Positions 44,271 to 53,120 of a stretch of 64,000 nucleotides of DNA are shown here, piece by piece. The notes under the pieces are model-generated. The model was not told where the DNA came from. It searched no databases and was given only the letters and a program-made list of their open reading frames with translations. Source of the stretch: Oleispirillum sp963678075 (GTDB lineage Bacteria > Pseudomonadota > Alphaproteobacteria > Rhodospirillales > Rhodospirillaceae); contig CAXXPK010000003.1 in NCBI GenBank assembly GCA_963678075.2, positions 868,001-932,000 on the forward strand. Direction: 5' to 3'. Position numbers and translations under genes: made by a program. How positions within the stretch are numbered: the stretch's first letter is position 1; each line of letters opens with the position of its first letter.

Positions 44271-44603
44271 TCAGACGAAGCCTGATTCATCGCTGCCATG
44301 GATGTAGATGTGGCCAACCAATCGGCCAGCAGTGCCGAGGGCGACCCATCCTCTCCCGCAAGCAATATCGGCGTCGTTGTGGCCTTCCCACGAGAATTCG
44401 GCGCAGACGGCACCATCCCGGCTCCCGTAACGCACGTCGAGCCATCTCTTGACCGCGCCGAACACCAGTTCGCCATCAGAGGCGCCACCAAAGGTAATGT
44501 GGGCGGGCTCCAGAAGGTCGAGATGATCATCTGGCCAAGTGTCCATCTCGACGATGCTCCGGCGGCCTTCGAAGACTTTGGCAAAGGCGGGCGGGCGCTT
44601 CAT
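44271..44603 (-). CDS. Passenger protein of the IS5-type element, unknown function
   Basis: 110 residues, starting MKRPPAFAKVFEGRRSIVEMDTWPDD. Its ATG overlaps the transposase stop as ATGA, so it was designed to be translated behind it. Segments ITFGGASDGELVFGAVKRWLDVRYG and CAEFSWEGHNDADIACGRGW suggest a compact alpha/beta protein. I do not recognise a family. With the transposase gene now split, coupling is broken and expression is doubtful. Confidence 0.6.
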   Translation of the reverse strand: MKRPPAFAKVFEGRRSIVEMDTWPDDHLDLLEPAHITFGGASDGELVFGAVKRWLDVRYGSRDGAVCAEFSWEGHNDADIACGRGWVALGTAGRLVGHIYIHGSDESGFV

Positions 44604-44834
44604 GTGGGCATCTCCCCTGCCAGCAGTTTGGGTGGTCGCACCAGATTGTAGGCGGCTGCCGAGAAGGCGAAGGCCCAATCCACCTTATCAAGGCCGCGCA
44701 GTTTGGTTTTCCGCATCCCTGCGACTGTCTTGATCCAGCCAAAGGCTTCCTCGATCCGCTTGCGGATGCGCATGGAGGCGGTATAGCCGGGATGGCGGGT
44801 GGTGCGCTTATCTATGGCCGAGCGACGTCGGCTA

Positions 44835-45680
44835 GGTTCAGGACCCATTAAATTATTGTCAGGCAGATCGGCGGCTAATTCACTCATGGGAGGGAGGACC
44901 CCATCCATGAGTGATCTGTTTTGGTTGTCAGAGAGGCAGCTGGCGAAGATCGAGCCGCATTTCCCGCTATCGCATGGCGTGCTGCGGGTTGATGATCGGC
45001 GAGTGATCAGCGGCATCGTTCATGTGATCCGCAACGGCTTACGGTGGCGAGATGCACCACCCGTCTATGGCCCCCACAAAATCCTCTATAATCGTTTCGT
45101 TCGCTGGAGCCGACTTGGGGTGTTCAGCCGGATCTTCGTGACCTTGACGGGAGAGGCTGGCCCTCCAGACCGGTTGATGATCGATGCAACCCACCTGAAA
45201 GCTCATCGGACCGCCGCGAGCCTCTATAAAAAGGGGCTCTTCCCCGATGTATCGGACGCACAAAAGGCGGGCTGAACTCCAAGCTTCATGCGGTTTGCGA
45301 CGGACAAGGAAGGCCCCTCATCCTGCTGCTCAGCGAGGGGCAAATGAGCGATCACAAAGGCGCGATGCTGTTGCTCGACCCATTTCCCGAGGCCAACGTC
45401 CTGATCGCCGACAAGGGCTATGACGGTGATCCCCTTCGAGAGGCTTTGACACAGCGAGGGATCGCTACATGCATCCCGCCAATGCGTCATCGCAAAACCC
45501 AGTACGCTTACGACAAAACCCTCTATCGCCAGCGTCATAGGATCGAGAACCTCTTCGCTCGCCTCAAGGATTGGCGGCGTATCCACACCCGATATGACCG
45601 ATACGCGGATATCTTCTTTGCCGCCGTCATCATCGCGGTACTCCTCCTCTTCTGGATCGAACCTTAATGAGTCCTGAGCC
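44835..45680 (+). mobile_element. IS5-family (IS427-group) insertion sequence, copy 4, nested
   Basis: 846 bp with ends GGTTCAGGACCCATTAA and GGCTCAGGACTCATTAA, flanked by TA at 44833-44834 and 45681-45682 in a CTAG context. It interrupts the DUF772 transposase in the opposite orientation. Its sequence is close to copy 2 in the first half and copy 1 in the second half. Confidence 0.93.
44907..45667 (+). CDS. IS5-family transposase, copy 4 (orfA/orfB, -1 frameshift)
   Basis: orfA is 44907-45275 and orfB, in the -1 frame, ends at 45667; the layout and slip run (TATAAAAAGGGG) are the same as in copy 1. Relative to copy 1 there are a few substitutions (FPLSHG for FPPSHG, VTLTGE for AALTGE, KGLFPD for KGLLPD). 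Catalytic positions are kept. Together with copy 1 this is a candidate source of active transposase for all four copies. Confidence 0.8.
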
Positions 45681-46854
45681 TAGTGTTCTGCGCCACGTGA
45701 GGACGCACGTTGAGCGTCCGTGGTTCCTCGACAAAATCGGCGGCATCGTAGCCGCAGTCGGCACCCAACGTAATTGCGCGCGGTCGGTCGCCCAGGGGCT
45801 CGATCATGTCCAGTGCCGCCAACCGTTCAGCGTGACCCGATGCGTGGGTTAGCCGGGTGTCCACGATCAAGCCCGAACGGTTTTCCATCAGCCCATGACC
45901 GATAAAGCACAGCTTAGCCTCCATGCCTGCCCCCTTGCGGTAGAGCATGGCATCGGGATCGGTGGTGCTCTTGTGAGTATCGTTGGATCGTTTCTCGCCG
46001 CGAAAATCGACCGAGGGGTTGCGACCACCGCCTTCACCGCCATCGCCCTCAGCGGCCTTCGGTCTGAAGCTCTTCATTGAGGCCCACGCTTCGATCAGCG
46101 TGCCGTCGACGCTGAAATGCTCGCTCGACAGCAGCCGTTTGATCCGGGGTTGGACCAACACCGCCGCCAGGAATTTTGCGGCGATGTCCCCTTCCAGCAG
46201 CCGGTCGCGGTTCTTGGAGAATGTGGAATGGTCCCAGGCCGGGTCATCTACCCCGAGACCGACGAACCAACGGAACAGCAGATCAAAGTCCGGGCGCTCC
46301 ATCAATTGGCGTTCCGAACGGATCGAGTAGAACACCTGCAACAGCATGGCCCGCAGCAGCTTCTCCGGTGGAACCGACGGCCGACCCATTCCTGAGTAGA
46401 GCGCTGCAAAGTCGCCCGACAACGCCGCTAGTGCCGTATTGGTCATCTCCCGGATCGTCCGCAGCGGGTGGTCCATGCGCACCCGCGTCTCCAGGTCAAC
46501 GTAGGAGAACAAGTCTCCAGATCGCTTGTCTGTCCCGTGCATCATTCCCTCAGCAACAAGCCACTACCGAGATTGAATTATGCCGATACCAGCCATGCCG
46601 CCGATTTTTCAACACCCTGCTAGTCGCGTTTCACTTTTCCTTGGATTGTAGAAGAGTGGCGACGTTATTGTAGCCCCTCTTTTTCTTGTCTTCTTGCGTG
46701 CGGGAAAGTGCACTTAAATTCCGCTTATGTGTTTGCAGTGTATTTTCTCTGTCTTGTGTGATTGGCGTCACTGCCAAGCGGGCCGTGGCATCGTAGGACG
46801 CATTGGGGTTTGCCTGTCAAGCCTGCAAAAGAGAGGAAAACCGCGCTTCTTCCG

Positions 46855-46884
46855 TTGACGGCTCGCGCCGATGCGTTCTACACT
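46855..46884 (+). promoter_or_regulatory. Vegetative promoter of hupB
   Basis: TTGACG at 46855-46860, an 18-bp spacer and TACACT at 46879-46884 lie 69 bp before the hupB start. The rest of the 330-bp gap from the IS end to hupB is AT-richer than its surroundings and holds no gene I can see. Confidence 0.65.
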
Positions 46885-46953
46885 GCGTGCCGTCGGGTTG
46901 ATCGAGATGTTTTCAAATCCAATAAAATTGGGTCTCGCATAAGGGGTCTTGCC

Positions 46954-47226
46954 GTGAATAAGAATGATCTCGTTGCTGCTGTTGCGGCGCAGGCGGAATT
47001 GTCCAAGACGGATGCCGCCAAGGCTGTTGATGCCGTGTTTCAGGCAATCACTGCAGCCCTGCAGAAGAAAGACGAAGTTCGTTTGGTTGGCTTCGGCACG
47101 TTCAGCGTTGCCGAGCGCACCGCCACCGACGGCCGCAATCCTCGGACTGGCGAGAAGATCACCATTCCCGCCTCCACGCAGCCGAAATTCAAGGCTGGCA
47201 AGGGTCTGAAGGACGCTGTCAACTAA
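46954..47226 (+). CDS. hupB: HU-family DNA-binding protein
   Basis: 90 residues, the standard HU length, if translation starts at the GTG at 46954 (product MNKNDLVAAVAAQAELSKTDAAKAV), with AAGGGG upstream. The DNA-binding arm is GRNPRTGEKITIPASTQPKFKAGKGLKDAVN. In many proteobacteria hupB follows lon directly; here the IS5-type element separates them. A strong terminator follows. Confidence 0.95.
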   Translation: MNKNDLVAAVAAQAELSKTDAAKAVDAVFQAITAALQKKDEVRLVGFGTFSVAERTATDGRNPRTGEKITIPASTQPKFKAGKGLKDAVN

Positions 47227-47247
47227 ACCGGAATTGGTTTATGGATA

Positions 47248-47280
47248 AAGCCGATCACGTCTTGTGATCGGCTTTTCTTA
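47248..47280 (+). terminator. Rho-independent terminator of hupB
   Basis: Stem AAGCCGATCAC / GTGATCGGCTT (11 bp) with loop GTCTT, followed by TTCTT. It starts 22 bp after the hupB stop. Confidence 0.92.
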
Positions 47281-47295
47281 TTTCCGCAAGGGGAC

Positions 47296-47371
47296 GGGCG
47301 GTTAGCTCAGCTGGGAGAGCGGCTGGTTTACACCCAGTAGGTCGGCGGTTCGATCCCGTCACCGCCCACCA
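47296..47371 (+). tRNA. tRNA-Val(UAC)
   Basis: A 76-base cloverleaf with encoded CCA. Acceptor GGGCGGT pairs with ACCGCCC, D-arm GCTC/GAGC, anticodon loop TTTACAC with anticodon TAC, and T-arm GGCGG-TTCGATC-CCGTC. Unlike the GAC isoacceptor at 22310, it shows no associated repeat or inserted DNA. Confidence 0.95.
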
Positions 47372-47548
47372 CCCTACGCCTTCGTAGCCGCGCACGGCGC
47401 CCACCGCGCCGGTTCCGGTCGGGTCCTGGCGCGATGCGACGGGTTTGACCGACCGCCGCGCGGTCCGCCGCCAAGTGACGTGGCCTCGTGATTTCAGCCG
47501 AAAGAGAAGCCCGCCAGAGTGCTTGGGCAACATTCCCAGGCCGGCGGA

Positions 47549-47752
47549 CTAGTTAAACGCGTTGCCCGGATGCAGCCCAACCTTCTTTAAGATCATCGCC
47601 AAGGGGCAGAACCCGGTGACCGATGCTTGCATCAGGTTGAGCCCGACGAATCCGCTGAGCAACAGCCAGATTGGGCCGAATAGATAGGCAAGAATCGAGG
47701 CGGTCAAAACGACGCTGCCGGCGAACAGAATGACCATGCGGTCGATGTTCAT
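47549..47752 (-). CDS. DUF2892 membrane protein
   Basis: 67 residues with two hydrophobic segments (MVILFAGSVVLTASILAYLFG and PIWLLLSGFVGLNLMQASVTG) and the family ending GFCPLAMILKKVGLHPG. Such small inner-membrane proteins match the C-terminal part of YgaP-like rhodanese proteins and often sit near sulfur-related genes; none is here. The start at 47752 has GGAG upstream. Divergent from nuo. Confidence 0.85.
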   Translation of the reverse strand: MNIDRMVILFAGSVVLTASILAYLFGPIWLLLSGFVGLNLMQASVTGFCPLAMILKKVGLHPGNAFN

Positions 47753-48338
47753 GGGGGGGCTCCTTGGGTTTGTCGTGGTTTGCGAAAACATAAATTAGCA
47801 GAAGTGAATATAGTGCGGTTTTCGACAATCGCAAGGTGGCGCGTGGGGGGGGGGGGCTGGCGATGGCGGGCCGTCGTTGCGCGATCTTGTTTTTCTCGTG
47901 CGGAGTCTCGTCGGGGTTTCCAATGGCGGTGCCATCCTCGCTTGAATTTCTTTTTCGGCTGTCCGTCTCCAGTCTCGGATACGAAAGACGATGAGTAAGC
48001 CTCTTTCCGTGGGCGGTTATTCCGTTAGATATATTCAGAAAAATGGTGGCGATCGGGTGCCGGGCAGGGGGCGGGTATTCGCATGATCGTACAAGGATGT
48101 GGGCTTTCCCCATGCCTTTCTTGACACTCCGATGTCCGTGGGATTACATGCTGTGGCGGCGGCGGGTGTCTAGAACGAAAGTCATGGGTGTTTCGCCGTC
48201 GCACCGGTTGCTTACCGGTCGGTCGATGGCGTTGTTTCCCCCTTGTCGTTGTGGGCGTACACTCGCCGGGACCCAGCCGGGGAGTCGGGAAGCCGCGCAT
48301 CGACGTCGTGGCGAAGCATAGGGGAAGGGGCTGAACGC
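47753..48338. other. 586-bp intergenic region between the DUF2892 gene and nuoA
   Basis: No coding region is supported on either strand. It contains an uninterrupted run of twelve G at 47845-47856 and, nearer to nuoA, a promoter-like pair (see 48121-48150). ACCGGT occurs twice around 48206-48220, separated by a short loop. The ribosome site for nuoA, GGGGAAGGGG, ends the region. Confidence 0.6.
48121..48150 (+). promoter_or_regulatory. Candidate promoter of the nuo operon
   Basis: A consensus -35, TTGACA (48121-48126), an 18-bp spacer and TACATG (48145-48150). Transcription from here would give a leader of about 180 bases before nuoA. No other comparable pair is seen in the gap. Confidence 0.5.
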
Positions 48339-48704
48339 ATGGACGAGTTGTTGCGGGAATACCTGCCGATCCTGGTGTTCGTCGGTGTCGCGATCGGCAT
48401 GGCCGGAATGATGGTGGTTGCCTCGCTCGTGGTCGCGCGGCAGAACCCGGACACCGAAAAGGTCACCGCCTATGAGTGCGGTTTCGAAGCCTTCGACGAT
48501 GCCCGTGCGCGTTTCGAGGTGCGTTTCTACCTGGTGTCCATCCTCTTCATCATTTTCGATCTTGAAGCCGCCTTCCTGTTCCCCTGGTCGGTGGTGTTAA
48601 GCAAGGTTGGGCTTTTTGGCTTGGTCTCGATGCTGATTTTCCTGGGCGTTCTGACGGTTGGGTTCATCTACGAATGGCGCAAGGGGGCTCTGGAATGGGA
48701 GTAA
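48339..48704 (+). CDS. nuoA: NADH:quinone oxidoreductase subunit A
   Basis: 121-residue membrane subunit of complex I with three hydrophobic segments. The conserved loop YECGFEAFDDARARFEVRFYLVSILFIIFDLEAAFLFPW is intact. First gene of the fourteen-gene nuo operon. Start chosen from the family N-terminus (MDELLREYLPILVF). Confidence 0.96.
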   Translation: MDELLREYLPILVFVGVAIGMAGMMVVASLVVARQNPDTEKVTAYECGFEAFDDARARFEVRFYLVSILFIIFDLEAAFLFPWSVVLSKVGLFGLVSMLIFLGVLTVGFIYEWRKGALEWE

Positions 48705-48708
48705 GGTC

Positions 48709-49263
48709 ATGAACGGCGGCAACGAAGCGCGCGATCTGTCCGGGCCCATGGTTCCCGAGGGCATCACTCAGGATGAAATGCTGGGGTTGGTTGGCTACAA
48801 GGTGTCCAACAACGGGTTCGTTCTTGCCAAGTTGGACGATTTGATGAACTGGGCGCGGACCGGGTCGATGTGGCCGATGACCTTCGGCTTGGCCTGTTGC
48901 GCCATCGAGATGATCCATACCGGCTGTTCGCGCTATGACCTTGACCGCTTCGGCGTGGTGTTTCGTCCCAGCCCGCGTCAGGCCGACGTAATGATCGTCG
49001 CCGGCACCTTGACCAATAAAATGGCTCCCGCCTTGCGTAAGGTTTACGACCAGATGGCGGAGCCGCGCTGGGTGATTTCCATGGGGTCCTGCGCCAACGG
49101 CGGCGGCTATTACCACTATGCCTATTCGGTGGTGCGCGGTTGCGATCGTATCGTGCCGGTGGACGTCTATGTTCCGGGGTGTCCGCCGACCGCTGAGGCG
49201 CTGCTCTACGGCATCCTGCAATTGCAAAAGAAGATCCGCCGCACCCGCACGCTTTCGCGCTAG
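48709..49263 (+). CDS. nuoB: NADH:quinone oxidoreductase subunit B
   Basis: 184 residues; holds cluster N2, which passes electrons to quinone. The N2 ligands lie in GLACCAIEM, then MGSCANGGGYYHYAYSVV and YVPGCPPTAEALLYG. It starts 4 bp after nuoA. Peripheral arm, next to NuoD. Confidence 0.97.
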   Translation: MNGGNEARDLSGPMVPEGITQDEMLGLVGYKVSNNGFVLAKLDDLMNWARTGSMWPMTFGLACCAIEMIHTGCSRYDLDRFGVVFRPSPRQADVMIVAGTLTNKMAPALRKVYDQMAEPRWVISMGSCANGGGYYHYAYSVVRGCDRIVPVDVYVPGCPPTAEALLYGILQLQKKIRRTRTLSR

Positions 49264-49298
49264 ATCCTCCCGTCTTTATTCTCGGAATCTGGAAAGCC

Positions 49299-49949
49299 AT
49301 GACCGACGATTTTGCTTCCGTCCGCCGCATCGCCCACCAGGAGGTTGGCGACCATATCGAAGCGCTTCTCGGCGACCATATCGACCGTGTCGGCCTGGAA
49401 GGCGACGAACTGGTGATCCATGCCAAGGCCCAGGGCATCGTGCCGTTGCTGATGTTCCTGCGCGACGATGGGGTTTGTCTGTTCAAGATTCTATTGGATG
49501 TCTGTGGCGTCGATTGGCCGGGGCGCGAGCGGCGTTTCGAGGTCGTCTATAATCTTTTGTCCCTGCGGCACAATCTGCGGGTGCGGGTGAAGGTCGATGT
49601 GGCCGAGGGCGAAACCGTTCCGTCTGTGGTGAGCGTCTTCTCGTCGGCCGGTTGGTTCGAACGCGAAACCTATGACATGTATGGCGTTTGTTTCGATGGG
49701 CACCCGGATTTGCGGCGCATTCTGACCGACTATGGGTTCGATGGGTATCCGTTGCGCAAGGATTTCCCCCTCTCCGGCTTTGTCGAGGTGCGCTACGACG
49801 ACGGACAGAAGCGCGTCGTCTATGAACCGGTCAAATTGACTCAGGAATTCCGCACGTTCGATAACCTGAGTCCGTGGCAGGGGCCGGAACCGGCGCGGTT
49901 CGCGCGGGTTCCGCCGGGTGATGAAAAAGCGACGGGCGGCAAGGCGTAA
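49299..49949 (+). CDS. nuoC: NADH:quinone oxidoreductase subunit C
   Basis: 216 residues of the 30-kDa subunit family. Family segments ERRFEVVYNLLSLRHNLRVRVK, WFERETYDMYGVCFDGHPDLRRILTDYGFDGYPLRKDFPLSG are typical. It overlaps the vicinity of nuoD, which begins 17 bp after it. Separate from NuoD, unlike the fused NuoCD of enterobacteria. Confidence 0.96.
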   Translation: MTDDFASVRRIAHQEVGDHIEALLGDHIDRVGLEGDELVIHAKAQGIVPLLMFLRDDGVCLFKILLDVCGVDWPGRERRFEVVYNLLSLRHNLRVRVKVDVAEGETVPSVVSVFSSAGWFERETYDMYGVCFDGHPDLRRILTDYGFDGYPLRKDFPLSGFVEVRYDDGQKRVVYEPVKLTQEFRTFDNLSPWQGPEPARFARVPPGDEKATGGKA

Positions 49950-49965
49950 AGGGAGCGGGACGGAG

Positions 49966-51144
49966 ATGTCGGACACACGTACCGAGAATTTCACCATCAA
50001 CTTCGGGCCGCAGCATCCGGCGACGCATGGCGTGCTGCGTTTGGTTCTGGAGATGTCTGGCGAAGTCGTCGATCGCGCCGATCCGCACATCGGTCTGCTG
50101 CATCGCGGCACCGAGAAGTTGATCGAGCACAAAACCTACCTTCAGGCACTGCCGTACTTCGATCGCTTGGATTACACCTCGCCGATGAGCGAGGAACATG
50201 GTTTCTCACTGGCGGTGGAAAAGCTTTTGGGGGTCGAGGTGCCACCGCGTGCCCAATACATCCGCGTGATGTTTGCGGAAATCACGCGGGTTCTCAATCA
50301 CATCCTCAATCTGACCTCGCATGCCCTGGATGTCGGCGCGATGACGCCGATCCTATGGGGGTTCGAGGTTCGCGAAAATGGCATGGAGTTGTACGAGCGG
50401 GTGTCGGGGGCGCGCTTCCACGCGGCCTATATCCGTCCCGGCGGCGTCGCCTTGGACCTTCCCGCCGGTTTGACCGATCGGATATCCGCGTGGTGCGACG
50501 AGGTATCGACGTTCATCGTGGACATGGAACGGTTGCTGACCGGAAATCGCATTTTTCGCCAGCGGACCGCCGATGTCGGCAAAATCTCTGCCGAGGATGC
50601 GCAGGACTGGGGATTCACCGGGCCGTGTTTGCGGGCCTCGGGCGTGCCGTTGGATTTGCGCAAGGCGCAGCCCTACGACTGCTATGCCGATCTCGATTTC
50701 GATATTCCGATCGGCAAGAACGGCGATTGCTTCGACCGCTATCTGGTGCGAGTCGAGGAAATGCGGCAGTCGATCCGGCTGGTCCGGCAGTGTCTTCAGA
50801 AGATGCCTGGCGGTCCGGTGAAGGTGGACGACCGCAAGATTTCGCCGCCGCCGCGGGCCGAGATGAAGCAGTCGATGGAAGCCCTGATCCATCACTTCAA
50901 ACTGTTTTCGGAGGGATACCACGTTCCCGCCGGCGAGACCTATACCGCGATCGAGGCGCCGAAGGGCGAATTCGCTGTGTATCTGGTTTCCGATGGGTCC
51001 AACCGTCCGTATCGTTGTCACATCCGGTCCCCGGGTTTCACCCATTTGCAGGCGATGAACGTGCTCGTCTCCGGCCACATGCTGGCCGATATCACGGCGA
51101 TCATCGGATCCCTGGATATTGTGTTCGGTGAGATTGATCGATGA
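49966..51144 (+). CDS. nuoD: NADH:quinone oxidoreductase subunit D
   Basis: 392 residues of the 49-kDa subunit, which forms the quinone pocket with NuoB. Diagnostic parts are FGPQHPATHGVLRLVLE near the N-terminus and HIRSPGFTHLQAMNVLVSGHMLADITAIIGSLDIVFGEIDR at the end. MSDTRTENFTINFGPQ at 49966 is the family start; an upstream ATG inside nuoC is less likely. Confidence 0.96.
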   Translation: MSDTRTENFTINFGPQHPATHGVLRLVLEMSGEVVDRADPHIGLLHRGTEKLIEHKTYLQALPYFDRLDYTSPMSEEHGFSLAVEKLLGVEVPPRAQYIRVMFAEITRVLNHILNLTSHALDVGAMTPILWGFEVRENGMELYERVSGARFHAAYIRPGGVALDLPAGLTDRISAWCDEVSTFIVDMERLLTGNRIFRQRTADVGKISAEDAQDWGFTGPCLRASGVPLDLRKAQPYDCYADLDFDIPIGKNGDCFDRYLVRVEEMRQSIRLVRQCLQKMPGGPVKVDDRKISPPPRAEMKQSMEALIHHFKLFSEGYHVPAGETYTAIEAPKGEFAVYLVSDGSNRPYRCHIRSPGFTHLQAMNVLVSGHMLADITAIIGSLDIVFGEIDR

Positions 51145-51821
51145 ATGAAGCCATCCTCGCAGACCAAGACAAGTTTCAACCCGCGATCTTCGCCTTCTCG
51201 CCCGAGAATGCAAAAATCGTCGAGGCGACCATCGCCAAATACCCGAAGGGGCGCCAACGTTCCGCCGTGATGCCGCTTCTGGATCTGGCGCAGCGTCAGG
51301 AAGGCTGGCTGTCGCGCGCCGCGATGGATCATGTCGCCTCGATGCTGGGAATGCCGCCGATCCGGGTCTACGAGGTCGCGACCTTCTATTCCATGTACAA
51401 TCTGAAGCCGGTGGGGCGTCTGAATGTGCAGATTTGCACCAACATTTCGTGTTGGCTGCGCGGCGCGCCCGAAGTCGTGCGCGCCGCGCGCGAGGTTCTG
51501 GGTGTCGAATTCGGACAGACCACGGCGGATGGCGTTGCCACCCTGTCCGAGGTTGAGTGCCTGGGGGCCTGCGCCAACGCGCCGGTGATGCAGGTTAACG
51601 ACGATCTGTACGAGGATATGACCTTCGATAGCGCAAAGGCGGTGTTGCAGGCGCTGTTGAAGGGGGAAAAGCCGACCGTCGGTTCGCAGGCCGGACGGCG
51701 CGGTGCCTGTCCATGTTGCGGGGCCACCACGCTGAAGGACAAGGCGGGCGATTATGTAGCCAAGGAACCGGCGAAGGCCGCCGAGGCCGCCGATCCGAAA
51801 GCCGGGAAGGAGACGACCTGA
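51141..51821 (+). CDS. nuoE: NADH:quinone oxidoreductase subunit E with Cys-bearing tail
   Basis: 226 residues of the 24-kDa subunit. Its 2Fe-2S cluster ligands lie in QICTNISCWLRG and ECLGACANAPVMQVND. After about residue 175 there is an extension, RRGACPCCGATTLKDKAGDY, and a Lys/Ala-rich end. The ATG overlaps the nuoD stop (ATGA), and its own stop overlaps the nuoF ATG by one base. Confidence 0.95.
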   Translation: MNEAILADQDKFQPAIFAFSPENAKIVEATIAKYPKGRQRSAVMPLLDLAQRQEGWLSRAAMDHVASMLGMPPIRVYEVATFYSMYNLKPVGRLNVQICTNISCWLRGAPEVVRAAREVLGVEFGQTTADGVATLSEVECLGACANAPVMQVNDDLYEDMTFDSAKAVLQALLKGEKPTVGSQAGRRGACPCCGATTLKDKAGDYVAKEPAKAAEAADPKAGKETT

Positions 51822-53110
51822 TGCTGCGCGACGAGGACCGCATTTACACCAACCTTTATGGCTTCGAGGCCTGGGCGCTGAAATCGGCGAAGGCTCGTGG
51901 CGATTGGGACGGAACCAAGGCGATTCTGGGCAAGGGACGTGACTGGATCGTCGAGGAAACGAAAAAGGCGGGGCTGCGTGGCCGTGGCGGCGCGGGATTC
52001 TCGGCGGGGCTGAAGTGGTCCTTCATGCCGAAGGGCGAAGGGCCCTTGCCGCACTATCTGGTGGTGAACGCCGACGAAGGCGAACCCGGCACCTGCAAGG
52101 ATCGCGACATCCTGCGGTTCGAACCGCACAAGCTGATCGAAGGCTGCCTGATCGCTGGTTTCGCGATCGGCGCACACGCCGCCTACATCTATGTCCGTGG
52201 CGAGTATTACAATGAAACCAATGTGTTGCAGGCCGCCATCGACGAGGCCTATGCCGCCGGTTTGCTGGGGCCGAACGCCTGCAAGTCGGGCTGGGCGATG
52301 GATGTTTTTATTCATCGAGGCATGGGCGCGTACATCTGTGGCGAGGAAAGCGCCCTGATTCAGAGTCTGGAGGGAAAGAAAGGGCAGCCGCGTTCCAAGC
52401 CGCCGTTCCCGGCCGGGGTCGGCGTCTGGGGTTGCCCGACCACCGTCAACAACGTCGAAACCATCGCCGACGTGCCGACCATTCTCCGCCGCGGGGCGGA
52501 ATGGTTCTCCGGAATGGGGCCGGAGAACAACAACGGCACCAAGATTTTCTGCATTTCCGGCCATGTCGAGACGCCCTGCAACATCGAGGAAGAAATGGGC
52601 ATTTCGCTGAAGGGACTGATCAAGAAGCACGCGGGTGGGGTGCGCGGCGGTTGGGATAATCTGCTGGCGGTGATTCCCGGCGGAGCCTCGACCCCGATGA
52701 TTCCGAAATCGGTGTGCGACGACGTTCACATGGATTTCGACTCCCTGCGCAACGTGCGCACCGGTCTGGGAACCGCTGCGGTGATCGTGATGGATACATC
52801 GACCGATCTGGTCGCTGCGATCACCCGCCTGGCGCGTTTCTACATGCATGAAAGCTGTGGCCAGTGCACACCCTGCCGTGAGGGCACCGGCTGGTTGTGG
52901 CGGACCATGGTGCGCATGGAAAAGGGCAATGCGGCGGTCGCCGAGATAGACCAATTGCTGGAGGTCACGCGACAGATCGAGGGCCATACCATCTGCGCCC
53001 TGGGCGATGCGGCGGCTTGGCCGATCCAGGGATTGTTCCGTCACTTCCGTCCGGAAGTGGAAAAACGTATCGCGGCCCGCCGGGCGGACGCGAAACATCG
53101 CGCGGCTTAG
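51821..53110 (+). CDS. nuoF: NADH:quinone oxidoreductase subunit F
   Basis: 429 residues; binds NADH and FMN. RGRGGAGFSAGLKWSF is the glycine-rich NADH/FMN loop, AYIYVRGEYYNE and GAYICGEESALIQSLEGKKG bind FMN, and ESCGQCTPCREGTGW carries three of the four 4Fe-4S (N3) ligands with the last in GHTICALGD. Intact. Confidence 0.97.
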   Translation: MLRDEDRIYTNLYGFEAWALKSAKARGDWDGTKAILGKGRDWIVEETKKAGLRGRGGAGFSAGLKWSFMPKGEGPLPHYLVVNADEGEPGTCKDRDILRFEPHKLIEGCLIAGFAIGAHAAYIYVRGEYYNETNVLQAAIDEAYAAGLLGPNACKSGWAMDVFIHRGMGAYICGEESALIQSLEGKKGQPRSKPPFPAGVGVWGCPTTVNNVETIADVPTILRRGAEWFSGMGPENNNGTKIFCISGHVETPCNIEEEMGISLKGLIKKHAGGVRGGWDNLLAVIPGGASTPMIPKSVCDDVHMDFDSLRNVRTGLGTAAVIVMDTSTDLVAAITRLARFYMHESCGQCTPCREGTGWLWRTMVRMEKGNAAVAEIDQLLEVTRQIEGHTICALGDAAAWPIQGLFRHFRPEVEKRIAARRADAKHRAA

Positions 53111-53120
53111 GAGAGTTGGC

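Larger units (their letters stand above)
44600..46545 (-). pseudogene. IS5-type (DUF772) transposase interrupted by a second IS
   Basis: Starts at 46545 (MMHGTDKRSGDLFSYVDLE) and contains RSERQLMERPDFDLLFRWFVGLG, DHSTFSKNRDRLLEGD, the catalytic Asp regions FSVDGTLIEAWAS and TLGADCGYDAADF, and, beyond the inserted IS, RIRKRIEEAFGWIKTVAGM with the Glu. Removing 44835-45680 plus one TA gives exactly 366 codons in one frame (joint ...AQNTSRRRSAIDK). The element was thus intact before the nested insertion. Confidence 0.9.
44243..46619 (-). mobile_element. IS5-family (DUF772-type) element with a nested IS
   Basis: Terminal inverted repeats CAGGGTGTTGAA are found at both ends, flanked by a 4-bp duplication CTAG (44239-44242 and 46620-46623). 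Without the nested 846-bp IS and its TA duplicate the element is 1529 bp. It encodes a leftward transposase and an overlapping small gene. The palindromic CTAG target agrees with the YTAR preference of IS5-group elements; an IS1182-type assignment is the alternative. Confidence 0.88.
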
